From Pseudomonadota bacterium (lineage in GTDB: Bacteria; Myxococcota; Myxococcia; Myxococcales; Myxococcaceae): a stretch of 64,000 nt of DNA. Below are positions 1 to 8,669 of the stretch, piece by piece. The translations under genes were made by a program, and so were the position numbers. The stretch lies in NCBI GenBank assembly GCA_023423535.1, contig JAFAFL010000041.1:1-64000 (forward strand), written 5' to 3'. Each line of letters opens with the position of its first letter. The first letter of the stretch is position 1. The notes under the pieces were generated by a model. That model searched no databases, was not told the origin of the DNA, and saw only the letters and a program-made list of their open reading frames with translations.

Positions 1-26
1 ACTGAAGCCCGCGGTCCGCCCGGAGG

Positions 27-947
27 TCAAGGAAGGGGCGAAGAACGCTGGAATTCTGAGAGGAGCACCCGCGCGAAGGCCCAGAGAAAGCGCAGGTCCC
101 CGAAGAGCCCCCGGCGCCCCAGCCGCCGAGGCCCGCCGAAGAGCCGCCAGGCCCAGCCCAGCCGCAACCGACGCACGGCCTCTGGCGCGGTGCCGCGGGC
201 GGTGACCGCGAGGCCCAGCCCCGGCCCCAGCCCCACCGCCACCCCTGGACGAAGCCGGGACTTCAGCCCGTCGATGAGGACCTCCTGCGCCGGCGAGGGC
301 AGCGCCACGAGCACCAGCTGCGGGTTTGCCCGGAGCACCGCCCGCGCGGTGTCCTCCACCAGCGCGCCGCTGACCGTGCCGTCCTTCCAGAGCGACGGGG
401 CAAAGGTGCCCACCATCCGCACCGCGTGACGTCGCTCGAGCTCCGCCGCCCACGCCTCCAGCTGCGCCGGCGCCTCGCCGACGAGAAACACCCGCCAGCG
501 ATTTTTCGAGGCCACCTCCAGCAGCGGCGGGAGGAGGTCCGCCGCGGGCACGTCGCCGGGGAGCGGCCTTCGGAGCAACTGCGCCGCCCAGCAGAGGCGC
601 TGGCCGTCGGCGAGGGAGAGCTCCGCCCGCTCCAGCGCCTCGCGGAAGGCCGCCGAGCGCCGCGCCAGGGACAGGCCGTCCGCGGTGGAGAGGAGGACCG
701 CGCCCCCGCGACCGCTCTCCACCAGCCCCTGGATCGTCCGGACCGCCTCCGCCCGGCAGACCGCATCCAGCGGCAGCGGCCCGAGTGCTATCCGGCGGTG
801 CGGCCAGCCCGCGTCGCCCGGCAGCGGTGGGCTCTCGGGCGGAGGCCCGCGCAGCGTGTTCCGCGGTGGGGTGAGCCTCCCCAGCGGGACGCCCCCGCCC
901 TCCGAGCCCGGACCCCTCCAAAGCCCGCCGCTACCCCGCTGTGGCAT
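27..947 (-). CDS. WecG/TagA/CpsF-family glycosyltransferase
   Basis: The 306-residue product matches the WecG/TagA/CpsF family, whose members transfer N-acetylmannosamine-type sugars from UDP onto undecaprenyl-linked acceptors at the cytoplasmic face during surface-polysaccharide synthesis. Family-like features are the early 'STADGLSLARR' stretch, the 'LSLADGQ' segment with its conserved Asp, and a Rossmann-like middle ('WRVFLVGEAP', 'LVLVALPSPAQE'). The C-terminus is basic and amphipathic, as expected for a peripheral membrane enzyme. The frame stays open far upstream, but an ATG at 947 preceded by GGAGGT with a 6-base spacer fixes the start. No other polysaccharide genes lie in the window, so the glycan is unknown. 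The substrate is inferred from the family only. Confidence 0.8.
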   Translation of the reverse strand: MPQRGSGGLWRGPGSEGGGVPLGRLTPPRNTLRGPPPESPPLPGDAGWPHRRIALGPLPLDAVCRAEAVRTIQGLVESGRGGAVLLSTADGLSLARRSAAFREALERAELSLADGQRLCWAAQLLRRPLPGDVPAADLLPPLLEVASKNRWRVFLVGEAPAQLEAWAAELERRHAVRMVGTFAPSLWKDGTVSGALVEDTARAVLRANPQLVLVALPSPAQEVLIDGLKSRLRPGVAVGLGPGLGLAVTARGTAPEAVRRLRLGWAWRLFGGPRRLGRRGLFGDLRFLWAFARVLLSEFQRSSPLP

Positions 948-1198
948 CCGTGCACCTCCGGCCCGTCGCCACGGGAGGTAGGCACCGAGGGCGCTGCGGC
1001 CAACGCGGGCGGCCTCGGTTTCCCGCCACGGACCGTCCGCTTCGTCAGGTTTCTGAGATCCCCCGGCGCCCGCAAGTGCGCGGAATGACGATCGAGCGCG
1101 GGCCCGCCGGCGGTGGCATGGAGAAAGCACCACCCGCCGCCCGAAACCGGCGCGTGCGGGGTGGCCTGTGACCCGGCCGGCTCTCGGAGGGAAGACCG

Positions 1199-3307
1199 AT
1201 GAAGACCTGGCGGCATTCACTGATGGCGGGGCTCGGCGCGGTGGCGCTGGCGGCCTGCGGGGACAACGTGGCGCCGGACGAGCCCCCGTCGGTGCAGGGG
1301 CGGCTGGAGCTGCAGGCGTTCAACGACTGCGGACAGCTCGAGCAGTACATCGAGGACACCGCGGTCCGCGACATGCGGAACACCCTCGAGGGCTACAAGG
1401 CCTCCTACGACAACGGCGGCTGGTGGTTCGGCGGCCCGATGCGCGGCGGCGACGCCACGATGGAGGCGGGCGCTCCGGCGGCGGCGGACGGCGCTGCCAA
1501 CAGCGCGCCGAAGGACTACACCACCACGAACACCCAGGTGCAGGGCGTGGACGAGGCGGACTTCGTCAAGAACGACGGCACCCGCATCTTCGTCCTCAGC
1601 GGCAACCGGCTCTACATCAACCAGTCCTGGCCGGCGGCGGACCTCAAGACGGTGGGCTCGCTCGCCATCGAGGGCTACCCGCGGGAGATGTTCCTCGACG
1701 AGGCAAACCGCGTCGTCGTCTTCAGCACCGTCTACACGCCCTACGCCTTCGACCGCAGCGGCGGCGACGTGTGGTGCGAGTCGCTCTGGTGCGGCTACTA
1801 CTACTCGAACACGGTGAAGGTGACGGTGGTGGACGTCACCGACCTCGCGAACCCGCAGGTCGCGGCGGAGCACTTCCTCCCCGGCGCCTACGCCTCGGCG
1901 CGACGCATCGGTTCGTCGGTGCGGCTCGTCCTCTCGGACCAGTTCCGCTGGCCGGCGCAGATGCAGTGGTGGCCGGAGTACAAGGAGGGCCTCTTCGAGA
2001 ACAAGAGCCGCCGCGACCGCGCCTTCGACGACCTCATGGCGAAGAACGAGCGCCTCATCCGCGACGCGGCTCTCGACGACTGGCTCCCGCACAGCCAGCG
2101 CCGGCTGCAGAACGGCGGGCTCGAGAGCGTTCCCTACGCCTGCAGCGACTTCTACCGCTCCAACGCGCCCACGAAGCTCGGCCTCGTGACCGTCGCCACG
2201 CTGAACCTCGACAAGCCGCAGCAGCCGGTGGCGCGGACCTCGGTGGTGGCGGAGACGATGCACGTGTACGCGTCGGCGAAGCACCTCTACGTGGCCAGCG
2301 GGCACTGGTGGTGGTGGCCGCAGCCGGGCCAGAAGGACTTCTCCTACATCCACAAGTTCGACATCACCGACCCGGACCGCGCGGTGTACGTGGCCTCCGG
2401 CGGCGTGGAGGGTCACATCCTCGACCAGTTCTCCATGGACGAGAACCGCGCGGGCTTCTTCCGGGTGGCCACGACGATCGCCACGCGGGTGGAGGACACG
2501 CAGAACCCGCAGAACACCTGGGGCCGGGTGGAGACGACGAACCGGGTGACCGTGCTCGGCGAGCAGAACGGCCGGCTGGAGGTGGTGGGCCAGACCGCCG
2601 ACGTGGCGAAGGGCGAGCGCCTGACCTCGGCCCGCTTCGCGGAGGACACCGGCTACCTCGTGACCTTCGAGCAGATCGACCCGCTGTTCACCGTGGACCT
2701 CTCGAACCCCGCCCAGCCGACGATCGTCGGCGAGCTGAAGATCCCCGGCTTCTCCACCTACCTCCACCCGCTCGATGAGGACCACCTGCTGGCCATCGGC
2801 GTGTACATCGACGAGAACGGGAACTGGGGCACGCGCTCGATGCAGCTGTCCTTGTTCGACGTCTCCGACCTGAAGAACCCGAAGCAGAAGTTCACCCAGA
2901 AGATCGGCACCGCCTACGGCTGGAGCGAGGCCGGAAGCGACCACAAGGCCTTCAACTACTTCCCGGCGAAGGGCCTGCTCGCCATCCCGTTCTCCGACTA
3001 CCAGTCGCAGAGCGGCGGCTACTACTGGGACAACTTCGTCAGCGACCTGCGGGTGTACTCGGTGAGCACCGAGACCGGCTTCACCCCGCGCGGCTCGGTG
3101 AACCTCAAGGACATCTACATGACCTACAACGACTGGGGCTGGTCCTGGTACTGGTCGCCGTGGGTGCGCCGCAGCGTGATGGCGGACGACTACGTGTACG
3201 CCATCAGCGACGGCGGCATCCGCGTGGCGCACATCTCCAACCTCTCGCAGCCGGTGGCCACCGCGGCCTTCCAGAAGGCGCAGCAGGGCGGCCAGGGCGG
3301 CAAGTAG
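1199..3307 (+). CDS. Secreted beta-propeller lipoprotein (Beta_propel, PF09826-like)
   Basis: This 702-residue protein starts with a lipoprotein signal (lipobox VALAAC, Cys20). A short linker leads into repeated blade-like units with phrases such as 'VDEADFVKNDGTRIFVL', 'FDITDPDRAVYVASG' and 'LFDVSDLKNPKQ'. This fits the family of secreted proteins with a C-terminal beta-propeller domain. The repeated 'D(I/V)(T/S)D..(N/D)P' motif sits at blade edges. Trp and Tyr are unusually common, including a run of four Trp near residue 365. The gene has a good GGAGGGA site 7 bases before ATG and is divergent from the glycosyltransferase. A hairpin at 3336-3370 probably ends the transcript. No catalytic residues are evident; a surface binding or scaffold role is inference. 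Confidence 0.8.
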   Translation: MKTWRHSLMAGLGAVALAACGDNVAPDEPPSVQGRLELQAFNDCGQLEQYIEDTAVRDMRNTLEGYKASYDNGGWWFGGPMRGGDATMEAGAPAAADGAANSAPKDYTTTNTQVQGVDEADFVKNDGTRIFVLSGNRLYINQSWPAADLKTVGSLAIEGYPREMFLDEANRVVVFSTVYTPYAFDRSGGDVWCESLWCGYYYSNTVKVTVVDVTDLANPQVAAEHFLPGAYASARRIGSSVRLVLSDQFRWPAQMQWWPEYKEGLFENKSRRDRAFDDLMAKNERLIRDAALDDWLPHSQRRLQNGGLESVPYACSDFYRSNAPTKLGLVTVATLNLDKPQQPVARTSVVAETMHVYASAKHLYVASGHWWWWPQPGQKDFSYIHKFDITDPDRAVYVASGGVEGHILDQFSMDENRAGFFRVATTIATRVEDTQNPQNTWGRVETTNRVTVLGEQNGRLEVVGQTADVAKGERLTSARFAEDTGYLVTFEQIDPLFTVDLSNPAQPTIVGELKIPGFSTYLHPLDEDHLLAIGVYIDENGNWGTRSMQLSLFDVSDLKNPKQKFTQKIGTAYGWSEAGSDHKAFNYFPAKGLLAIPFSDYQSQSGGYYWDNFVSDLRVYSVSTETGFTPRGSVNLKDIYMTYNDWGWSWYWSPWVRRSVMADDYVYAISDGGIRVAHISNLSQPVATAAFQKAQQGGQGGK

Positions 3308-3335
3308 CCTTCTTCGCGGGCGACGCGGGAGGGCG

Positions 3336-3378
3336 GGGGCCGGGCGGACCTTTCGGGTCGGCCCGGCCCCTGTCTTTT
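3336..3378 (+). terminator. Rho-independent-like terminator after the propeller gene
   Basis: GGGGCCGGGC (3336-3345) pairs with GCCCGGCCCC (3361-3370). A further GACC/GGTC inner stem follows after one mismatch, closing on a TTTCG loop. TGTCTTTT follows at once. It lies 29 bases past the stop codon. Confidence 0.65.
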
Positions 3379-3438
3379 GGGGCGCGGCACGGGCCTTGCC
3401 TTGGCCAGGGGTCCGCCTCGCCGAGGCGCGCTCACGCC

Positions 3439-5556
3439 ATGAATGCATCCCTCTCCGCCCGCCCCAGACATCCCCTCTGGACGAAGCTGCTCCTCGCAGC
3501 GCTCGTGCCCCTGCCCCTCGGCATTGCCGCCGGCATCGGCGCCAGCCACCTGACGGGGGAGATCCTCGTCCACACCCACCGGCTCGTGCACGAGCGCGAG
3601 ACGGAGACGGTCCTCCACCGGCTCGGGTCGCTGGCGCTGGAGGCGGAGTCCAACGAGCGCGGCTACCTCCTCACCGGCAACCCGGCCTTCCTTGCCGCCT
3701 ACGGCCGTGCGGTGCAGAGCTTCCCGGCGGTGGCCCGTCAGCTTCGTGACGCCGTGTCTCCTGACGCGGCGCAAATCCAGCGCGTGGAGGCGGTCGAGGC
3801 GGTGTTCCGCCGCTGGCAGGCCGAGGTGGCAGAGCCGCTGATCGCCGACCGCACCGCCGCCCCGCCGGTGCTGCTCTCGCTGCTGGAGACGCTGCTCTCC
3901 GGCGCCCCCGACGACCGCCGGGGCGCGCTGCTCGCGGTGAGGGAGGCGCACCGGGCGCGGCTGCCCGCCCTCTCGGCGGCGGCGGATGACCTCACCTCGC
4001 TGGAGCGCGCCGCCGTGGCCGACCGCGACACCTTCCGCCGGCTGCAGGCGCACATCACCTCGCGGGTGGACGGGTTCCACGGCAAGCTCCAGATGGACGA
4101 CCTCCTCGAGCGGCTGGAGCAGATCCGCCGCGAGGAGTCCCTCCAGGCCCGCGAGCAGGCCGCTGCGGCGGCGACCGCGACCTCCCAGGCGCGGCTGCTG
4201 GCGGTGCTCTCGCCGGTGCTCTCCTTCCTCCTGCTGGTCGGCGCCTCGCTCATCGTTTCCAGGCGGGTGGTCGGCTCGACGCGGAAGCTCGTGCGCGCCG
4301 CGGCGCGGATGGAGACCGGTGCGCTCCACGAGCGGGCGGAGATCGACTCCAACGACGAGATCAGCCAGGTGGCCCGGGCCTTCAACCGGATGGCGGCGCG
4401 GCTGGAGGCGCGCGACCGCGAGGCGGAGAGCCTGCGGCGGCTGAGCGATCTGCTCCAGTCCTGCGGCTCGGTGAACGAGTCGCTCACCGTGGGCGTGGAG
4501 ATGCTCGAGCGCCTTCTGCCCGGGCGCGCCGGCGCGGTGTACCTCTTCCGCGGCGGCACCGCGACGCGCAGCACCGTCTTCGGCGGGGAGCCCGACGCGC
4601 AGTGCCTCTCCTTCGATCAGACGGAGTGCTGGGCGGTCCGCCGCAGCGGCACCCACGAGAGCTCGCCGTCGCTGCCCATCCGCTGCGGCCATGGGCGCGC
4701 GGGGGCGGAGAGCTCCGCCTGCGTGCCGCTGCTCGCCAACGGGGTGGCGGTGGGGCTCGTGCACCTCGAGCCGGGGAGCGGCTGCGGTCCGCTCGCCCCC
4801 GCCGAGCTGCGGCTGGCGGAGACCGTCGCCGAGCAGCTGGCGATGGCGGTGGCAAACCTCTCCCTGCGCGATCTGCTGCGCGAGCAGGCCATCCGCGATC
4901 CGTTGACCGGGCTCTACAACCGGCGCTACCTCGAGGAGTCGCTGGGGCGGGAGCTCGAGCGGGCGCGGCGCCGGGGCGGCCAGTTCAGCGTGCTGGTGCT
5001 CGACGTGGACCACTTCAAGCGCTTCAACGACACCCACGGCCACGACGCGGGCGACGCGGTGCTGCGCGAGGTCGGCGCCCACCTGCGCGGCAACTTCCGC
5101 GGCGAGGACGTGTGCGCGCGGCTCGGCGGCGAGGAGTTCGCGGTCGTCCTCACCGAGAGCGCGCTGGGCGGCGCGAGGGACCGGGCCGAGCGGCTGCGCG
5201 AGGCGCTCTCCCGGCTCTCGCTCGAGCACGAGGGGCGGCGGGTGGGCTCGGTGACGATCAGCGTGGGCGTGGCCCACTGGCCCTCGCACGGCGGCACCCC
5301 CGCGGACGTGCTGCGCGCGGCGGACCGGGCGATGTACCGGGCAAAGAGCGGCGGCCGGAACCGGGTGGTGGTGGCGGGGCCGGACGCGGTCTCCGAGGAC
5401 GACGCCGCCCCCGAAGCCGGGCGGGACGGGGCGGCCGACGGCACCTACACCCAGGTGCCGGTGCAGCCCGTCTCGTTCGGGCAGCCGGCGCCCCACGAGG
5501 GGCCCGTCGCGCCGCAGCCGCCGGCCCTGAGGGTGCTCGGCGGCGGAGGCCTCTAG
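3439..5556 (+). CDS. Membrane diguanylate cyclase with CHASE3-like sensor, HAMP, GAF and GGDEF
   Basis: This is a 705-residue, two-helix membrane protein. TM1 (about 14-34) precedes a periplasmic helical domain with the CHASE3-like phrase 'LEAESNERGYLLTGNPAF'. TM2 lies near 250-273. Then come HAMP (about 275-325), a GAF-type domain (about 345-475) and a C-terminal GGDEF domain. The active-site signature is GGEEF (563-567), and an intact inhibitory site RGED (554-557) lies five residues upstream. The enzyme should therefore make cyclic-di-GMP from two GTP with product inhibition. The ATG at 3439 has no clear Shine-Dalgarno; it was chosen because it directly precedes the basic start and TM1. 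About 60 residues after the GGDEF domain are low-complexity. A receiver gene faces it 19 bases downstream and could belong to the same pathway. Confidence 0.9.
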   Translation: MNASLSARPRHPLWTKLLLAALVPLPLGIAAGIGASHLTGEILVHTHRLVHERETETVLHRLGSLALEAESNERGYLLTGNPAFLAAYGRAVQSFPAVARQLRDAVSPDAAQIQRVEAVEAVFRRWQAEVAEPLIADRTAAPPVLLSLLETLLSGAPDDRRGALLAVREAHRARLPALSAAADDLTSLERAAVADRDTFRRLQAHITSRVDGFHGKLQMDDLLERLEQIRREESLQAREQAAAAATATSQARLLAVLSPVLSFLLLVGASLIVSRRVVGSTRKLVRAAARMETGALHERAEIDSNDEISQVARAFNRMAARLEARDREAESLRRLSDLLQSCGSVNESLTVGVEMLERLLPGRAGAVYLFRGGTATRSTVFGGEPDAQCLSFDQTECWAVRRSGTHESSPSLPIRCGHGRAGAESSACVPLLANGVAVGLVHLEPGSGCGPLAPAELRLAETVAEQLAMAVANLSLRDLLREQAIRDPLTGLYNRRYLEESLGRELERARRRGGQFSVLVLDVDHFKRFNDTHGHDAGDAVLREVGAHLRGNFRGEDVCARLGGEEFAVVLTESALGGARDRAERLREALSRLSLEHEGRRVGSVTISVGVAHWPSHGGTPADVLRAADRAMYRAKSGGRNRVVVAGPDAVSEDDAAPEAGRDGAADGTYTQVPVQPVSFGQPAPHEGPVAPQPPALRVLGGGGL

Positions 5557-5575
5557 AAGACCTCCAGGAGCCTCG

Positions 5576-5980
5576 CTAGAGCCCGCCGGCCGCGGCCCTC
5601 TTGCGCCGGCCGAGCGAGGCGCCCGTGCCCCCCAGCAGCCCGTAGACGATGCGCAGCAGCTCGTCGAGCGCGGCGGGCTTCTGGAGGACCGCGTCGGCGC
5701 CCTCCACCTCTTCGTCGCTGCCGGTGACGACGACCACCGGGATCTTCTGCAGCGCCGGGTCCGCGCGAAGCTGGCGGAGGATGTCCCGGCCGCCGACATA
5801 GGGCAGATCTAGATCGAGGAGGATGAGGTCCGGCGGACGCCCGGTCTTCATCATCATCACCCCCGAGGGCCCGTCCCCCGTCCCGAACACGTCCATCCCC
5901 TCCTCTTCGAAGAGGTGCACGAAGGTGGACAACAGGTCGATGTGATCCTCGATGACCAGCACTGCGGGGCCGCGGGGCAT
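5576..5980 (-). CDS. Single-domain response regulator (CheY-like receiver)
   Basis: The 134-residue product is a lone receiver domain: acidic pair Glu11-Asp12, phospho-acceptor Asp56 in 'LILLDLDLPY', Thr86 in 'VVVVTGS' and Lys101 in 'LQKPA'. There is no output domain, so it should act by protein-protein contact. The start is fixed by AAAGGAGG four bases before ATG at 5980. It converges on the diguanylate cyclase gene and is divergent from the DUF695-RraB gene. The C-terminal tail (about 115-134) is short and basic. The partner kinase is not evident nearby; the kinase at 10276-12441 is one candidate. Confidence 0.88.
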   Translation of the reverse strand: MPRGPAVLVIEDHIDLLSTFVHLFEEEGMDVFGTGDGPSGVMMMKTGRPPDLILLDLDLPYVGGRDILRQLRADPALQKIPVVVVTGSDEEVEGADAVLQKPAALDELLRIVYGLLGGTGASLGRRKRAAAGGL

Positions 5981-6116
5981 TGAGCCTCCTTTGGGAGCCT
6001 TTTCCGCTACCTGCCAACGGTGGTGTCCCCGAGGCCGGGGGGCAACTGGCGCAGACGTGGGTGCACCGTTCACAACCCTCGTCGGCCCCCAATGAACGTG
6101 GCAAGGTGAACGGACC

Positions 6117-6869
6117 ATGAGCAACCCGACCTCCAAGGTCATCCCCGAGTCGTGGGAGCGGTACGTCACCACCACCGACGAGGACACGCCCTGCCGCGTC
6201 TCCTTCGATCTGGAGGCGGCGACAGAGGAAGAGGTGCGCGCCGGCCTCCGCTATTGCGAGCGGGTGACGTTCACCCTCAAGAACCCCAACGAGCAGGGCC
6301 TCCCCACGAAGGAGGAGATCAACCGCCAGTACGGGCTCGAGGACGGGCTCTGCGCGGCGCTGGAGAAGGCAAAGGTCCCCGCCCGGCTGGTGGCGCGCCT
6401 GACCTTCAGCGGGCAGCAGGAGCTCGTGTTCCAGACCGAGGACCGGGCGAAGTTCGTCGCGGTGCTGAAGGACTGGGGAAAGCGCCAGGAGGGCGAGGGC
6501 ATCGACCTCGAGGAGGACGAGGGCTGGGAGTACTTCACCGACGTGGTCAGCCCCGACCCCTACCAGTGGGCGGTGATCGAGGACCGGCGCGCGGTGGACA
6601 CGCTGCTCGAGGCCGGCAGCAACGCCAACCGCCCGCACGTGCTGCAGTACGTCTTCGTGGGCGAGGAGCCCCGGCTGGAGCGGGTCCGCGACGCGCTGAT
6701 GGAGCGGGGCTACGACGTCGTCAGCGGGCCGGAGGAGAGCACGCTGGTGATGGGCGTGAAGTGCAAGCTCGACCTCGAGCAGATCGTCGAGCACTCCATC
6801 GCCTGCCGCGAGCTCGCCGAGGCCCAGGAGGTCGACTACGAGGGCTGGAGCGCCGAGGTCGTCGGCTAG
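6117..6869 (+). CDS. DUF695-RraB domain fusion protein
   Basis: This 250-residue soluble protein has two parts. Residues about 10-135 resemble DUF695 ('WERYVTTTDEDTPCRVSFD', 'VPARLVARLTFSGQQE', then 'WEYFTDVVSPDP'). Residues about 150-245 resemble the RraB fold ('LQYVFVGEEPRLERVRDAL', 'RGYDVVSG'). In enterobacteria RraB binds RNase E and lowers its activity; whether this protein regulates an RNase is unknown. It is acidic overall, as RraB proteins are, and has no signal peptide, so it should be cytoplasmic. It stands alone, divergent from the receiver gene, and ends at a symmetric hairpin shared with the next gene. Confidence 0.75.
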   Translation: MSNPTSKVIPESWERYVTTTDEDTPCRVSFDLEAATEEEVRAGLRYCERVTFTLKNPNEQGLPTKEEINRQYGLEDGLCAALEKAKVPARLVARLTFSGQQELVFQTEDRAKFVAVLKDWGKRQEGEGIDLEEDEGWEYFTDVVSPDPYQWAVIEDRRAVDTLLEAGSNANRPHVLQYVFVGEEPRLERVRDALMERGYDVVSGPEESTLVMGVKCKLDLEQIVEHSIACRELAEAQEVDYEGWSAEVVG

Positions 6870-6884
6870 AGACGCCCTGCGGTT

Positions 6885-6914
6885 GCCCTCTCCCGCCACC
6901 CGACGGGAGAGGGC
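6885..6914. terminator. Bidirectional terminator hairpin
   Basis: A perfect 11-bp stem, GCCCTCTCCCG (6885-6895) and CGGGAGAGGGC (6904-6914), closes on an 8-base loop. It lies between two convergent genes (stops at 6869 and 6924), so it can serve both. A short TTT follows on the plus side. Confidence 0.7.
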
Positions 6915-6923
6915 CCGTTTCCG

Positions 6924-8588
6924 CTACCCGAGGATCGCGCTGCAGATGCAGGCGGTGGTGCCGTCGCACGCCGCGTTCTGACCCGCCTTCAGACAGGAGA
7001 GGCCCGCGCAGCAGGAGCCGGCGCCGGTGCAGCCCTGTCCCGGACCCGCGCAGGTGGAGGGCTGGCAGGTGCCGCTCGACGAGCCGGCGGGGACGACGCA
7101 CGAGTTCCCGGTGCAGCAGTCCGCGGTGGAGGTGCACACGTCGCCCGTCCCCTGGCAGGCGGACGGCGTCTGGCAGGTCCCGTTCTCACAGGTGCCCGAG
7201 CAGCACTCCGCGGACTGGCTGCACATCTGGCCGTTGGGCTTGCACCCGCCGCCGTCGGTCGTGCCCGCGTCGGAGGTCATCCCGCCGTCGCCCGCCGTCC
7301 CGCCGTCGGTTCCGCCGCCGGTGCCGGGCAGCTGGCAGGCGTGGCCGAACTCACCCGCGGGCAGACAGTCGCCGCTGCAGCAGGTGCCGGTTCCGGGCGT
7401 GCAGGCGTTGCCCAGCGGGATGCAGGTGCTCTTCGTGCAGCGAAGCACGCCGCCGTTGTCGGGCACGCAGGGGTTGCCGTCGCAGCACTGGTCCTTGAAC
7501 TGGCAGACCTGACCCTCCTCGATGCAGCAGGGCGCCTCGCCGGTGTAGCCTTGGGGGCACTCGGTGGAGCCGCCGCCGAAGCAGCGCGGGATGCCGGAGG
7601 AGTCGAGCTTGCAGCTCTCCTTCTTGCCGTTGCAGCAGTTCTGCGAGGCGTTGACGGTGAAGGTTCCGCCGTCCGGGAGGTTGAAGACCGCGCCGCAGAT
7701 GTTGCCCACCGGGTTGCAGGCCTGGCCGTTGTCGCAGCGCCCGTAGTCGTCGGTGGCGACCTCCTTGTCGCACTGCACCGAGCCGTTGGGGTTCGAGCCG
7801 CCGCCGCAGCAGGCCTGCGCGTCGGTGCAGGAGTTGCCCGTCATCCGGCAGCCGCTCGCGGGCAGACAGACCTTCACCCCGGTGCCGGGGTCCGAGCACA
7901 CGCGGGTGCAGCAGTTCGTGCCGGAGGAGCAGGGCAGGCCGTCCTGGATGCAGCCGCCGGACGGGGTGCGGCAGAAGCCGGCCGAGCCGTCGTTCTTGCT
8001 GCAGAGGTTCGAGCAGCAGTCGCCGTCGCCGTAGCAGAGGTCACCGCCGGCGCGGCAGGTGTACGCGGGCGCGCAGGTGCCGCCCTGGCAGTTGGTGGAG
8101 CAGCACTCGCCACCGCTGCCGCAGCTCTGGCCCTGCACCTTGCACGAGCCGCCGCCGGGGATGGGCGCGCAGGTGCCGCCCGAGCAGTTGCCGGTGCAGC
8201 AGTCGTTGTTGCCGGTGCAGGCCGCGCCGTTGTCCACGCACTGCTGCGCGGAGCAGGTGCCGTTCGCGCCGCAGCGGTTCGTGCAGCAGTCGAGGTTGTC
8301 GGTGCAGCCCTCGCCGGCGCCGGCGCAGCCCACCTGGCCCTGCTCGCACACGTTGTCGGCGTTACAGGCGCCCACGCAGCAGGGCTGAGAGGAACAGTCT
8401 CCGCCGAGCGGCGCGCACATCTTCGTCGGGTCGCCGGGGAACTGGACGTCGCCGTCGGTCTCGCCGCCGTCGCCTCCGTTCTGGCCGTTGGCGTCGGGCT
8501 CTCCGTTCTCCGTTTCGCAGCCGGCACAACCGGCGGACAGCGCGGCCGCGAGCAGCAGGATCGCGGCGAAGCTCTGGGCGTGACGCAT
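6924..8588 (-). CDS. Secreted Cys-rich tandem-repeat lipoprotein
   Basis: This 554-residue protein has a signal peptide ending in a lipobox (LSAGC). It then carries about 80 cysteines in a near-regular pattern, roughly C-x5-6-C-x5-CC-x3-C-x4-C, for example 'CTDNLDCCTNRCGANGTC' and 'CSQSAECCSGTCENGTC'. About twelve copies are visible, some degenerate in the middle. A Gly/Thr/Asp-rich linker (about 420-445) separates two repeat blocks. The spacing suggests small knot-like modules held by disulfides, exported and anchored by lipid. Similar Cys-rich repeat proteins are common in Myxococcota but have no established function. A GGAG site eight bases before ATG supports the start. Confidence 0.8.
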   Translation of the reverse strand: MRHAQSFAAILLLAAALSAGCAGCETENGEPDANGQNGGDGGETDGDVQFPGDPTKMCAPLGGDCSSQPCCVGACNADNVCEQGQVGCAGAGEGCTDNLDCCTNRCGANGTCSAQQCVDNGAACTGNNDCCTGNCSGGTCAPIPGGGSCKVQGQSCGSGGECCSTNCQGGTCAPAYTCRAGGDLCYGDGDCCSNLCSKNDGSAGFCRTPSGGCIQDGLPCSSGTNCCTRVCSDPGTGVKVCLPASGCRMTGNSCTDAQACCGGGSNPNGSVQCDKEVATDDYGRCDNGQACNPVGNICGAVFNLPDGGTFTVNASQNCCNGKKESCKLDSSGIPRCFGGGSTECPQGYTGEAPCCIEEGQVCQFKDQCCDGNPCVPDNGGVLRCTKSTCIPLGNACTPGTGTCCSGDCLPAGEFGHACQLPGTGGGTDGGTAGDGGMTSDAGTTDGGGCKPNGQMCSQSAECCSGTCENGTCQTPSACQGTGDVCTSTADCCTGNSCVVPAGSSSGTCQPSTCAGPGQGCTGAGSCCAGLSCLKAGQNAACDGTTACICSAILG

Positions 8589-8669
8589 GTGGACGCTCCG
8601 GGGTGATCGGGCCGGGACACTTCGGCGGCCCGCAAGTCCCCGAAAGCGTACACGCTCCGCTCGCGTCGT

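Noticed and set aside
1217..3448. A 743-codon minus-strand open frame opposite the propeller gene
   Set aside because: It is a shadow of the propeller gene; composition is Val/Arg/His/Ala with no fold.
3190..5799. An 869-codon minus-strand open frame opposite the GGDEF gene
   Set aside because: It is a mirror of a well-supported gene, with Arg/Ala/His-rich nonsense composition.
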